Below, piece by piece: positions 23,615-32,313 of a DNA stretch of 32,313 nucleotides. This DNA comes from CAYWTS01 sp964461265 (GTDB lineage Bacteria > Bacteroidota > Ignavibacteria > Tepidaquicellales > OLB5), in the NCBI GenBank assembly GCA_964461265.1, contig CAYWTS010000025.1, positions 1-32,313 on the forward strand, written 5' to 3'. A program made the translations under genes and the position numbers. The notes under the pieces were generated by a model. It did no database searches. It had not been told where the DNA came from and saw only the letters and a list, made by a program, of their open reading frames with translations. Within the stretch, counting starts at the first letter, position 1, and each line of letters opens with the position of its first letter.

Positions 23615-25588
23615 CTATCTAACCAGTATCATTTTCTTAACTTCACTGAAGTCTCCTGCCGTGAATTTATAATAATATATTCCGCTTGGCAGGTTCTTTG
23701 CATCGAACTGGTAGGAATATGTACCCGCATTCATAGTTGCATTATTAACAAGCCTTTCAATTTCCTGACCCAGCATATTGAACACAATCAGGCTAACCAG
23801 CGATTGTCTTGGAATGCTGAAGTCGATTATAGTAGACGGATTGAACGGGTTCGGGAAATTCTGGCTTAAGACGTAAGAATTAGCTGTCTGTGAATTCTGT
23901 GTTATACCCGAGAAGTTGCCAACACGTATCTGGAAACTCCTGCTATGTGTTCTTGGTCCTCCGCTTTCTGTTCCTGTAACGGTAACTGTATATAAATTCT
24001 GCGGAACATTAGCAGTAGAAGTAGATTGCAATGTAAGTGAATCAGGCTGACCGGTAAAAGTTTTTACGTTGCTTGGCTGAAATGTAAAAGTAAATGAACC
24101 CGGTGCAGGTGATGGTGTAACTGAGGCACTGTATGTTACTGTTCCGCTGTAAGGACCCAACATAGGTGCTCTTACTCTTACATAGGAAGTAGAACCCGGG
24201 TTTATGCTGTCTATGGATTTATTAAATGACATACCATAATCGGGCAGGTAAGCCACAAAGTTATGACGTGTATTATTCTGCCATGAATAACAGGGGAATG
24301 TCATAGTTTTTCCTGAGATGCAACTGTAATCTCCCATATAATAATGCTCGGGTCCCTGGTATTCTTTAATACTATGCGGATTAAAGTTCTGGTTTGAAAT
24401 TTTAAAATTTGGAAGGAAAGATACACCGCCATTAGTTGAAACTGCTCCGTAAACTTCTGTTAAAACATTAGATGCATCGTTGCGTGAATCGCACCAGTAC
24501 ATCCAAATTCTTCCCTGGTTATCAACCGAGATATCCGGCATCCACTGATCGGTTGTAGTAGCGTCATCGTTGACAAGAATCGGATAATCCCAGCTTGTGC
24601 CGCCATTTGTAGAACGGGTAAAATATACATTAGCAATGTCAGGTCCTGCAGGATTAGTAGCATAACACAGATAAACATAACCTCTGCGTGGTGAACCTGC
24701 ATTTAAGTCAATTGCAATCTGCGGATGTCCATTGGTTCTTATATTTCCTTTTACGCAATACCTGCCTGAAGTAGAATTGTAAGTACCGGGCTGAACATAG
24801 GAAGCAACACTTACAGGACTACTGAACGAAGCACCGCCGTTATTTGACCATACTATGTTAGCACCTGTTGATAAGTTCCACGCAACATACACTTTGCCGG
24901 TATGGTCGACTGCAATATTTGGACCAGGATTGGCACCCTGATTACCGGACGCAATAGTAATAGGACCTGACCAGGATGTACCATTGTTCGTACTTCTCCA
25001 GAAATCAACACCGCCTGATGCAGCAAAATTTACATAAGCTATATAAACATGATTTTGATAAGCACCTGTTGTCTGGTCGGCTGCAATCCATTCTTTATCG
25101 GCTTGTGAATTGGTAAAAGGTTTACCAAGATAGTTCCAGCTTTGTCCGCCGTTGGTAGATTTATAGACAGCAGTTCCGCTGTTAAGAACACAGAAGTAAA
25201 GATTACCAAGACTATCGGCGGCAAATACTGGGTCACCCTGGTAACCATAAGCATAAACCTGGCCCCAGTTCACTCCGCCATCCAGAGTATAAAAGATATA
25301 TGCATTCCCTGTAATAACCCTGTTATCGGTAGCAACAAAGTTATTAGCATTTCTGGGATTGACAATAATGTCGGTTTCCATAAAACCGTATGTCGATGAA
25401 ATCTGGTAATTATCGAAAGGACCGACAGAAATTACTGCATCTGGATTATCAATTCCATATGGTGTAGTAGTATAAACCTGCGGAACGATTAATCTTAATG
25501 AGTAAGGATTATCGATCAGGTTATCCTGAGCATTCAGGAATGTACTCATCGAGAATAAGAGTACTAAAAAAGTGAGAAGGTTTTTCAT
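23615..25588 (-). CDS. Secreted sialidase-fold protein with T9SS sorting domain
   Basis: This exported protein has about 657 aa. An ORF extends 21 codons further upstream to 25651, but ATG 25588 gives a standard signal peptide (MKNLLTFLVLLFSMSTFLNAQ) and the extra residues do not. The propeller carries Asp-boxes TLDGGVNW, STNGGQSW, STNNGTSW, SNNGGASF, STNGGTSW and STNGGVSF. A Ser/Thr/Pro-rich beta-sandwich linker (about 460-580) precedes a T9SS sorting domain (SQNFPNPFNPSTIIDF to GIYYYKF...KKMILVR). It is related to the two paralogues at 17597-20550 but longer. The function is unknown; surface glycan or protein binding is plausible. It is followed by its own terminator and is divergent from the PfkB gene. 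Confidence 0.9.
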   Translation of the reverse strand: MKNLLTFLVLLFSMSTFLNAQDNLIDNPYSLRLIVPQVYTTTPYGIDNPDAVISVGPFDNYQISSTYGFMETDIIVNPRNANNFVATDNRVITGNAYIFYTLDGGVNWGQVYAYGYQGDPVFAADSLGNLYFCVLNSGTAVYKSTNGGQSWNYLGKPFTNSQADKEWIAADQTTGAYQNHVYIAYVNFAASGGVDFWRSTNNGTSWSGPITIASGNQGANPGPNIAVDHTGKVYVAWNLSTGANIVWSNNGGASFSSPVSVASYVQPGTYNSTSGRYCVKGNIRTNGHPQIAIDLNAGSPRRGYVYLCYATNPAGPDIANVYFTRSTNGGTSWDYPILVNDDATTTDQWMPDISVDNQGRIWMYWCDSRNDASNVLTEVYGAVSTNGGVSFLPNFKISNQNFNPHSIKEYQGPEHYYMGDYSCISGKTMTFPCYSWQNNTRHNFVAYLPDYGMSFNKSIDSINPGSTSYVRVRAPMLGPYSGTVTYSASVTPSPAPGSFTFTFQPSNVKTFTGQPDSLTLQSTSTANVPQNLYTVTVTGTESGGPRTHSRSFQIRVGNFSGITQNSQTANSYVLSQNFPNPFNPSTIIDFSIPRQSLVSLIVFNMLGQEIERLVNNATMNAGTYSYQFDAKNLPSGIYYYKFTAGDFSEVKKMILVR

Positions 25589-25777
25589 AATAAAGATTGT
25601 TAAATTTAGATAAAATTTACGAAGTATAACCTGAAAATGTTTAAAATTCAATTAAATTATTTAAGTAATACACTAACCTAAATCAAGTAGAAATTATGGA
25701 GTAAAATATATTTTAATACCCTTTCTTTTACCCTTTTTGCTTAATAATTTAGAAATCTAAATCAAAACAAAATCCGG

Positions 25778-26692
25778 ATGTCATTACTTGTAGTCGGTTC
25801 ACTTGCACTTGATACTATAGAAACACCTTTTGGCAAAGCTGAAAGAACGCTTGGCGGCTCAGCAACCTTTATAACAGTTGCCGCATCTTATTTCATTAGG
25901 CCGGTAAGACTTGTGGGAGTAGTTGGCGGCGATTTTCCGAAGGGAGCACTCGAATTCTTTGAAGACAGAGATATTGATTTAGAAGGCTTACAGGTAAAAG
26001 AGAACGAAAAAACATTCCATTGGCACGGGAAATACAGCTTCGACCTTAACAACCGTGACAGCATTGTTACAGATTTAAATGTATTCGCTGATTTCGACCC
26101 GGTTATTCCGGAGAATTTTAAAAGAAGCACTTACCTTTGCCTCGGTAACATAAATCCGGAGCTTCAGAAGAAAGTATTTACCCGGATGGAAAAACCGAAG
26201 CTTGTGGTGGCGGATACAATGAATTTCTGGATACAGAGCAAGTATGATGCATTAATAGATGTTCTTCAACATATTGATGTATTTATTATTAATGACTCGG
26301 AAGCAAGAGAGCTTTCACATGAGGCAAATCTTTTTAAAGCAGCGAAGAAGATACAGGGTTACGGTCCGAGGCATGTGATTATTAAAAAAGGCGAACATGG
26401 CGCCCTCCTGTTTTATGAAGATGAATTGTTCATAGCACCTGCTTACCCGCTGGAATCTATTTATGACCCGACTGGTGCGGGTGATACGTTTGCAGGAGGT
26501 TTTATCGGCTACATTGCAAAAACCGACGATATTAGCTTCGATAATATGAAACGGGCTGTGATTTACGGAAGCACTATTGCATCGTTTACAGTGGAAAAGT
26601 TTTCACTCGACGGCATTAAGGATTTGTCACTAATAGGGATAAAAGACAGGTATAACGAATTTAAAACACTATCCGACCTCTCTTCGCTATAA
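25778..26692 (+). CDS. PfkB-family (ribokinase-like) kinase
   Basis: This 304-aa cytoplasmic ATP-dependent kinase of the ribokinase fold has the N-terminal glycine motif LGGSATF and VGVVGGDFP. The C-terminal signature DPTGAGDTFAGGF begins at D230, with catalytic base D236. The substrate cannot be told from motifs. It lies 27 nt upstream of mtnA, suggesting an operon and a substrate linked to methylthioribose, 5-deoxyribose or purine nucleoside salvage. This is inference from context. Known methylthioribose kinases (MtnK) belong to a different fold, so a PfkB enzyme doing that step would be notable. An unrelated sugar or nucleoside kinase is equally possible. Confidence 0.88.
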   Translation: MSLLVVGSLALDTIETPFGKAERTLGGSATFITVAASYFIRPVRLVGVVGGDFPKGALEFFEDRDIDLEGLQVKENEKTFHWHGKYSFDLNNRDSIVTDLNVFADFDPVIPENFKRSTYLCLGNINPELQKKVFTRMEKPKLVVADTMNFWIQSKYDALIDVLQHIDVFIINDSEARELSHEANLFKAAKKIQGYGPRHVIIKKGEHGALLFYEDELFIAPAYPLESIYDPTGAGDTFAGGFIGYIAKTDDISFDNMKRAVIYGSTIASFTVEKFSLDGIKDLSLIGIKDRYNEFKTLSDLSSL

Positions 26693-26719
26693 TATAAATC
26701 TTTTATATGACAGTTTGCA

Positions 26720-27793
26720 TTGATAAACAAGCTTGAATATACCGACAAGCACGAAGTTATATTTTTAGACCAGACGTTACTGCCGGGCAAAAAGAAATAC
26801 GTCAGGACAAAGGATTACCGTGATGTGCTTGAAGCCATTCTTGCATTAAGAATCAGGGGGGCACCGTTAATTGGGATCGCAGCAGCATATGGCGTTGCTC
26901 TTGGAGTTCATAATTCGGTTATAGAAAACAGGAAAAATTTCCAGGTCAGATTTTATAAGCTGCTTGATGATTTTAAAAACTCCAGACCTACAGCAAAAAA
27001 TCTTTTTTATGCTTTGGGCAGGCTTGAAAATGTTTATCTTAATAACGAAGAAAAAGAACCGGAAGAATTATGCACCTTAATTCTGCAGGAAGCCGACAGG
27101 ATTTATGATGAAGATGTGGAGATGTGCAGACGGATCGGTTTGAACGGTTCAGATTTGATTGCTGATGAAATGAATATCTTAACACATTGCAATGCAGGTG
27201 AGCTTGCCACCGGCGGTATAGGGACAGCTCTCGGAATAATTTATACTGCTAATGAGCAAAGGAAAAAGTTATTTGTATATGTTGATGAAACAAGACCTCT
27301 TCTGCAGGGTGCACGACTCACAGCATTTGAGCTTGAAGAAAATGGTGTGGAATTCGAGCTTGTTATCGATTCATTAGCTGCTGACCTTATGAAGGATGGT
27401 ATGGTTGATTGTGTTATTACAGGTGCCGATAGAATTTCATCGAACGGAGATGTGGTTAATAAAGTTGGCAGCTATTCACTTGCAGTAAATTGTAAATACC
27501 ATAAAATACCATTTTACGTTGCTGCACCTTCAACTACAATCGATTTTGATATTGCTGAAGGAAGCGAAATTGAGATTGAGGAACGGCACCCCGATGAGGT
27601 CAGAATTTTCGGTGGAAATTATGTGACCGGTAAAAAAGTAAAAGTTTTAAATCCCGCATTTGATTTAGTACCGGCTGGGCTTGTGAGTGCAATTATAACC
27701 GAATACAAAGTTCATTACCCGCCGTATAATTTTGCCGGTTTAAAACATATGTTTCAGAGTTATGTGCAGAGTTTGAATAAGGATGAGAAATAA
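26720..27793 (+). CDS. mtnA: S-methyl-5-thioribose-1-phosphate isomerase
   Basis: This 357-aa cytoplasmic enzyme converts methylthioribose-1-phosphate to methylthioribulose-1-phosphate in methionine salvage; some homologues act on 5-deoxyribose-1-phosphate. Family motifs are RIRGAPLIGIAAAYG (45-58), THCNAGELATGG with catalytic C157, DETRPLLQGARLTA (about 189-202), GADRIS with catalytic D237, and AAPSTTIDF. C157 and D237 match C160 and D240 of the B. subtilis enzyme at a constant offset of three. A TTG start at 26720 fits the family N-terminus; no better start is near. The eIF2B-related translation factor is excluded by the conserved catalytic pair. It is followed 2 nt later by recO. Confidence 0.93.
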   Translation: MINKLEYTDKHEVIFLDQTLLPGKKKYVRTKDYRDVLEAILALRIRGAPLIGIAAAYGVALGVHNSVIENRKNFQVRFYKLLDDFKNSRPTAKNLFYALGRLENVYLNNEEKEPEELCTLILQEADRIYDEDVEMCRRIGLNGSDLIADEMNILTHCNAGELATGGIGTALGIIYTANEQRKKLFVYVDETRPLLQGARLTAFELEENGVEFELVIDSLAADLMKDGMVDCVITGADRISSNGDVVNKVGSYSLAVNCKYHKIPFYVAAPSTTIDFDIAEGSEIEIEERHPDEVRIFGGNYVTGKKVKVLNPAFDLVPAGLVSAIITEYKVHYPPYNFAGLKHMFQSYVQSLNKDEK

Positions 27794-27795
27794 AA

Positions 27796-28509
27796 ATGCC
27801 TGTCATTAAAACAGAAGCTATTATATTAAAATGCTCTAATTACAGGGAAAAAAGCAAAATAATCACGTTTTTTACTAAAAGCCACGGTAAGCTGACCTGT
27901 ATTGCAAAAGGAGTGCGGGATACTAAAACAAAATGGGGCGGTTCACTGCAGCCAATGGCTTACCTGAATATTATGTATTATTATAAGGAAAACAGGCAGC
28001 TTCAGTTTCTTTCGAATGCTGAGTATGTGAAAGTATTCAGGAATATTTATGAAAATAATGAAAAAACGGAGGTTGGATTTAGAATAATAGACCTGGTTAA
28101 TAAAACCACAGCTGACAATAATCCTAATAATGAACTGCTGGACCTGCTTATAACAGTTTTTGAAATCCTGGATTATGCAACTAAAAACTTTATTAATGTG
28201 TTGTTTTACTTTGAATGTAAACTAGCAGTATTACTCGGATTTGGAATAGATATTGAACCGGCTCATAACCGGGTTATTTCAAATAACAAACTTTATGAAT
28301 CGTACCTTACAAAAGATTATACAATGAAAAAAAGCAGTAACATTTCGTTACAATTTTCAGGCCGAATATTGAAACTGTTAACAGAGTTTATTAAGTTAAA
28401 GGAAAAAGATATATTAAAGCATGAATTAAATGAAAACGAACGAATGATGCTTGATAATTATTTAACGAGCTATTTTAAAACGCATATAGAAGATTTAAAG
28501 TTAATTTAA
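27796..28509 (+). CDS. recO: DNA repair protein RecO
   Basis: This 237-aa cytoplasmic protein mediates RecA loading onto SSB-coated DNA in the RecFOR pathway and anneals single strands. The N-terminal OB fold begins with the family pattern (EAIILKCSNYREKSKIITFFTKSHGKL), continuing with AKGVR and a helical domain. The zinc-binding cysteines found in some RecO proteins are missing, as in many others. It starts 2 nt after mtnA and lies 36 nt before the HtrA gene, so it is probably co-transcribed with both. There is no other DNA-repair gene nearby. Confidence 0.9.
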   Translation: MPVIKTEAIILKCSNYREKSKIITFFTKSHGKLTCIAKGVRDTKTKWGGSLQPMAYLNIMYYYKENRQLQFLSNAEYVKVFRNIYENNEKTEVGFRIIDLVNKTTADNNPNNELLDLLITVFEILDYATKNFINVLFYFECKLAVLLGFGIDIEPAHNRVISNNKLYESYLTKDYTMKKSSNISLQFSGRILKLLTEFIKLKEKDILKHELNENERMMLDNYLTSYFKTHIEDLKLI

Positions 28510-28545
28510 TAAGTTAAAAAGAAAACATTTAAAGGAGAATAAATC

Positions 28546-30054
28546 ATGTCGAGAAAGTCAATCATTGCTGCAGGATTTGTGGTAATGTTTGCTGTTATTT
28601 TTGGTGCTGTATTAATTGCAAACTTCAGCGGTGTAAAATTAGTGTATTCCGACCAGCAGATACAGTTCAATACAACACCACCTATACAAAACCTTAGCCC
28701 CGAAATAAAAAGCATCAATGATGCATTTGTTGAAGTAAGTAAAGTTGTAATGCCTTCAGTCGTATTTATTACTGTAAAATCTGAGGTTAAAGAAAACCAG
28801 AAAGACGGACAAAATCCCTTTGAGTTCTTCTTCGGACCTGATTTTCAGAATCCTCACCGGCAGCCCGAAATGGGAACCGGTTCGGGAGTGATAATATCCA
28901 AAGATGGCTACATTGTGACAAACAACCATGTGGTTCAGAATGCCGGTTCTAAAGGCATTAAAGTTACTCTGATTGACAAAAGGGAATTTATGGCTAAATT
29001 AATAGGAACAGATCCGAATACTGACCTTGCAGTAATAAAAATAGAAGCCAGTGAACTGCCTGTAATTTCACTTGGAAATTCCGATGAAGTAAAAGTGGGT
29101 GAGTGGGTTCTTGCAATAGGCAATCCGCTTGGATTGAATTCAACTGTAACAGCAGGAATTGTAAGTGCGCTGGGCCGCAGTATCGGTATCTATGGGGGCG
29201 GGTATAATATAGAAAACTTTATACAGACCGATGCAGCTATTAACCCCGGTAACAGCGGCGGTGCATTAGTTGACTTAAACGGTCAGCTCATAGGTATTAA
29301 CTCCGCAATTCAAACTAACACAGGTTATTACCAGGGCTATGGTTTTGCCATACCTGTTAATATAGTAAAAAATGTAGTTGCAGAATTAATTAAGAGCGGA
29401 AAAGTTGTAAGAGGATATATAGGTGTGCAGATACAAACTATAGATGAAACAATGGCAAAAGGACTTGGACTTGATAAGGCAAAAGGTGTGCTGGTACAAT
29501 CAGTACAAAAAGACGGTGCTGGCGAGGATGCCGGTATAAGGGCAGGTGATGTAATACTTTCGGTTGACGGAAAGGAAGTGAATGCAAGCAACGAGCTTCA
29601 GGCAATAATCAGCAGCAAACACCCTGGTGATGTTGTGAAACTTTCTATATTCAGAGACGGGAAGATAATAGAAATAAATGTTACACTTAAAGCCAGAACC
29701 GATGAGCAGAACCAAACAGTGGGCAACAGAAATGATGATATGGGTAATCAAAGTGAAAGACAGCTTAGAGAGCTGAAATCGCTTGGTATCTCAATTACAA
29801 ATATCGATAATTCGATCAAGAAAAAGTATGATATCGACGGTGGTGTAATAGTAACAAGAGTTGACCCATACAGTGAGGCATTTATGAGAGGATTGCAGAA
29901 GGATTTTATTATTATTGAAGCCAATAAACAAAAGATTGAAAATGTTGACGACCTTGTAAACATTATAAAAGATAAAAACGAAGGTGACTCTGTATTATTA
30001 AAAGTAATTGCCACAGATGGTTCACAACGTATAATAGCTTTGAAGATACAGTAA
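28546..30054 (+). CDS. degP: HtrA/DegP-family periplasmic serine protease
   Basis: This 502-aa envelope protease and chaperone degrades misfolded periplasmic proteins. A hydrophobic N-terminal segment (about 6-27) serves as a signal or membrane anchor with no obvious cleavage site. The trypsin-like domain has H128 (VTNNHVV), D160 (NTDLAVIKI) and S237 (NPGNSGGAL). Two PDZ domains follow (about 290-385 and 415-500). A clear AAAGGAG lies 8-9 nt before the ATG. Membrane anchoring would make it DegS-like in location, but the two PDZ domains fit DegP/DegQ. It is the last gene in the pfkB-mtnA-recO run and probably part of that unit, although its good ribosome binding site allows independent control. 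Confidence 0.95.
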   Translation: MSRKSIIAAGFVVMFAVIFGAVLIANFSGVKLVYSDQQIQFNTTPPIQNLSPEIKSINDAFVEVSKVVMPSVVFITVKSEVKENQKDGQNPFEFFFGPDFQNPHRQPEMGTGSGVIISKDGYIVTNNHVVQNAGSKGIKVTLIDKREFMAKLIGTDPNTDLAVIKIEASELPVISLGNSDEVKVGEWVLAIGNPLGLNSTVTAGIVSALGRSIGIYGGGYNIENFIQTDAAINPGNSGGALVDLNGQLIGINSAIQTNTGYYQGYGFAIPVNIVKNVVAELIKSGKVVRGYIGVQIQTIDETMAKGLGLDKAKGVLVQSVQKDGAGEDAGIRAGDVILSVDGKEVNASNELQAIISSKHPGDVVKLSIFRDGKIIEINVTLKARTDEQNQTVGNRNDDMGNQSERQLRELKSLGISITNIDNSIKKKYDIDGGVIVTRVDPYSEAFMRGLQKDFIIIEANKQKIENVDDLVNIIKDKNEGDSVLLKVIATDGSQRIIALKIQ

Positions 30055-30069
30055 TACCCCACAATAACC

Positions 30070-30090
30070 TCTCTCCCTGAATGGGAGAGA
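30070..30090. repeat. Short palindromic unit downstream of degP
   Basis: TCTCTCCC and GGGAGAGA form an 8-bp perfect inversion with loop TGAAT and no U-tract. It is similar in character to the pyrimidine/purine palindromes at 1829-1866. Confidence 0.5.
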
Positions 30091-30112
30091 ATTGGAATCG
30101 GCATTCTTGTAG

Positions 30113-30141
30113 GGACAGTCAATAACGGCTGTCCTTTTTTT
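30113..30141 (+). terminator. Terminator after degP
   Basis: GGACAG (30113-30118) pairs with CTGTCC (30129-30134) around a 10-nt loop, followed by TTTTTTTATTT. Confidence 0.8.
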
Positions 30142-30213
30142 ATTTACAAAAAAATGCAGTTCAAAATCCGATTTAACCCCTTATATTTACAAATCTAAGT
30201 AAGGAGGTTATAT

Positions 30214-30279
30214 ATGAAAACAATACTCATTGCCTTCGCTCTCTTCTTTTTATCACTAGCAATTTTACATCCTCTATAA
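30214..30279 (+). CDS. Possible 21-aa hydrophobic leader peptide
   Basis: AAGGAGG lies 6 nt before an ATG that opens a 21-codon ORF beginning MKTILIAFALFFLSL. It looks like the start of a signal peptide, cut off by TAA after HPL. It may be a real small membrane peptide, a leader of the T9SS gene 49 nt downstream, or the remnant of an exported-protein gene. The near-ideal ribosome binding site is the only support beyond composition. Confidence 0.35.
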   Translation: MKTILIAFALFFLSLAILHPL

Positions 30280-30328
30280 ATTAACAACAAACTATGTATA
30301 GCGAAACAAAAGGCATGGTCTTAATAAC

Positions 30329-32313
30329 ATGGAAAAATCAAAGATAGCGTGTTTTAGTATAAGCCATCACCTGCGGGAAACGCCAATAATTTTTGTTGTA
30401 ACAATTTTATGTTCAGCAATTACAATTTCTTTTTCTCAAACCGGTTGGATTCTGCAAAATCCCTATCCGCAGGCAAATCCTATACTCAAAATACAAGCTG
30501 TTACACCGAATGTTATTTTCGGGTCAGGATACGGTAAAACAATAATCAAATCAACTAACGGGGGAACAAGCTGGAGTGTTTACTCAAACAATATCCCGGA
30601 TTGGAATTATCCTTATGGCAGTGCTATATATGGTTCGTATTTTGTAAATCCGGATACCGGATATTTCTGCGGAAGCAAAGGGTATGTATTTAAATCGGAA
30701 AACGGGGGAGTAAACTGGACGAATAAGCCTACGGGCATTACAACCGATTTAAACTCAATTTGGTTTGTAAGTCAGTTAACAGGTTATGTGTGCGGTACAA
30801 GCGGCGTTATAATGAAAACGACTAATGGCGGGAATTCCTGGACTAGCCAAACAGGCGGCGGTACTGCTACACTGCTTTCGATTTTTTTTGTAAACGAAAA
30901 CACCGGATGGATATGCGGCACACTAACCTCAGGAAATATTTTAAAAACCACTAATGGGGGAACTAACTGGATATCATACGCATGCGGTGTGTCACAGGGT
31001 TTAAACGGAATTTATTTTGCTAATTCACTAACCGGTTATTCAGCTGGTGGCGGCGGTAATGTAATTAAAACAACCGATGGCGGCTTAACGTGGTTTAATG
31101 TCCCAACCGGTTCGATAGCCGATTTTGCCTGCGTACACTTTACATCAGCCGAAACAGGATATGTAGCCGGCGGAAACAGCGGATGCGTGCTGTTTAAAAC
31201 TACAAACGGGGGCAGTAACTGGTCTTATATAACAGGTAATCTCCCTTGGAGCACAAATTTGAGGTCAATATCTTTCATAGATGATAATACGGGATGGATA
31301 GCGGGATACGAAGGCAAAATCTGTAAAACAACCGATGCCGGAACAATATTTATTAGCCAATCAAGCGGACTCACAAACGCTTTCTATTCAACACATTTTA
31401 TATCCGACCAGACCGGGTGGGCTGCTGGAACATCCGGTGCAATGCTCAAAACAACAAATGGCGGAACAAACTGGTATCAGGTAAGTTCGTCCATTCCCCT
31501 GTATTTTGCTGCTATAAGATTTGCTAATTCTACTACAGGGTATACTGCAGGACAGGTTATAGCAGGTGATACTAATTACATTTTAAAATCAACCGATGGC
31601 GGCGTAACATGGTTTGCTAAATTGAAAATGTATAACTACAATTTTAAGTCCCTTTATTTAATGAATGACCAGACGGGCTGGGTAGCGGGATATAAGGCAA
31701 CCCCTCCACGCACAGGGCTGATTATGATGACAACAAATGGAGGTGATAACTGGGTAACCCAATACAATGTTATCTCGGATACCGCATCACTTGAAGCAGT
31801 CTTTTTTACTTCTGCACAAACCGGGTTTGCTGCCGGATGGTGGACAAAGCTGCTGAAAACTACAAACGGTGGAACTAACTGGGTAATGCAGTCGCTTGGT
31901 TTAGGAACGATTTACTTTACTTCTATTTGTTTTCCGACTGCGCAGACAGGATATGTCTCGGGATGGTATAAAACAGTTCTTAAGACGACCGACGGAGGTG
32001 TAAGCTGGAACAATCTTGCAAACAATTTTCCCATAAATGTGAATTTTGAGGAACTGCATTTTCCTTCAACCGAAACCGGCTGGGTTGTTGGCAGCAACAG
32101 AGTTTACAGGACTACAAATGGCGGAATGAACTGGATTGACCAGTCATTGGGATACTCTACCGTGAATTTTTCGGTATGGTTTGTAAACAATATGACCGGG
32201 TGGCTTGTTGGCTCGAGCGGAACTATTTATAAGACAACCAACGGCGGTGGGAACATACTTGGCATTCCTAAAATTACAGGTGAAGTTCCGGTTAGATTTA
32301 CTCTTTTTCAAAA
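30329..32313 (+). CDS. Large secreted Ycf48-like repeat protein, T9SS cargo (3' partial)
   Basis: An open frame runs from ATG 30329 to the end of the window (661 complete codons, no stop). A long signal peptide contains a polar start (MEKSKIACFSISHHLRETP) and a hydrophobic core ending near SFSQ. At least 14 repeats of about 45 residues follow, each ending in a motif such as KSTNGGTSW, KTTNGGNSW, KTTDGGLTW or RTTNGGMNW. These are preceded by a TGY/TGW(x)AG strand, predicting one or two beta-propellers. The last residues, VPVRFTLFQ, are the usual entry to a T9SS sorting domain (next expected NYPNPFNP), so only about 85 residues are probably missing. The function is unknown; such proteins are presumed surface adhesion or binding factors. 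No Shine-Dalgarno sequence precedes the start. Confidence 0.88.
   Translation, partial: MEKSKIACFSISHHLRETPIIFVVTILCSAITISFSQTGWILQNPYPQANPILKIQAVTPNVIFGSGYGKTIIKSTNGGTSWSVYSNNIPDWNYPYGSAIYGSYFVNPDTGYFCGSKGYVFKSENGGVNWTNKPTGITTDLNSIWFVSQLTGYVCGTSGVIMKTTNGGNSWTSQTGGGTATLLSIFFVNENTGWICGTLTSGNILKTTNGGTNWISYACGVSQGLNGIYFANSLTGYSAGGGGNVIKTTDGGLTWFNVPTGSIADFACVHFTSAETGYVAGGNSGCVLFKTTNGGSNWSYITGNLPWSTNLRSISFIDDNTGWIAGYEGKICKTTDAGTIFISQSSGLTNAFYSTHFISDQTGWAAGTSGAMLKTTNGGTNWYQVSSSIPLYFAAIRFANSTTGYTAGQVIAGDTNYILKSTDGGVTWFAKLKMYNYNFKSLYLMNDQTGWVAGYKATPPRTGLIMMTTNGGDNWVTQYNVISDTASLEAVFFTSAQTGFAAGWWTKLLKTTNGGTNWVMQSLGLGTIYFTSICFPTAQTGYVSGWYKTVLKTTDGGVSWNNLANNFPINVNFEELHFPSTETGWVVGSNRVYRTTNGGMNWIDQSLGYSTVNFSVWFVNNMTGWLVGSSGTIYKTTNGGGNILGIPKITGEVPVRFTLFQ

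Noticed and set aside
17597..25588. True sialidase cluster for sialic acid release
   Set aside because: Asp-box repeats alone do not show sialidase activity. The catalytic Arg triad could not be established, and no sialic acid uptake or catabolic gene is nearby.
25589..25651. N-terminal extension of the T9SS sialidase-fold gene
   Set aside because: The extra 21 residues precede an already complete signal peptide starting at ATG 25588, so they would disrupt export.

Overview
The window looks like a chromosomal segment from an AT-rich, Gram-negative member of the Bacteroidota/Chlorobi group, most likely the Ignavibacteria. Three things point there. Several secreted proteins end in a type IX secretion (T9SS) sorting domain that opens with NYPNPFNP and closes with GVYYYKL...KKM.L.+. 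Promoters resemble the Bacteroidota type (TTTG-N19-TAnnTTTG, clearest at 11916-11946). Many starts lack a Shine-Dalgarno sequence, and several genes appear to start at GTG or TTG. The lineage is inferred from sequence character only; no marker-gene search was possible.

Layout. 74-4518 (+): two ABC half-exporters with complementary degenerate ATP sites (BmrC/BmrD or TM287/TM288 type), followed by the house-cleaning nucleotidase RdgB. A block of unrelated palindromes separates the two exporter genes. 4592-4663: tRNA-Thr. 4841-9340 (+): a receiver/seven-PAS/histidine-kinase protein followed 6 nt later by a SAM methyltransferase. 9401-11488 (-): a nine-haem c-type cytochrome with a T9SS tail. 12049-14416 (+): an RRM RNA-binding protein, a T9SS beta-propeller protein and a 64-aa basic protein of unknown role. 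14571-14660: tRNA-Ser. 14668-17466 (-): an agmatinase-family enzyme and DnaX.

17597-25588 (-): an exported-protein region with two overlapping sialidase-fold paralogues (only one with a T9SS tail), a 153-bp MITE-like element, an SppA peptidase fused to an outer-membrane-barrel-like domain, and a third T9SS sialidase-fold protein. 25778-30054 (+): a compact run of PfkB kinase, MtnA, RecO and an HtrA/DegP protease. From 30329 a large T9SS beta-propeller gene with 14 repeats runs off the end of the window.

The main theme is the cell envelope and secretion: at least four T9SS cargo proteins plus the truncated fifth, two envelope proteases and one heterodimeric exporter, set among ordinary housekeeping genes. 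Short palindromic elements occupy many intergenic gaps, and one has inserted in frame into a T9SS sorting domain. I see no phage, plasmid, CRISPR array or transposase gene.
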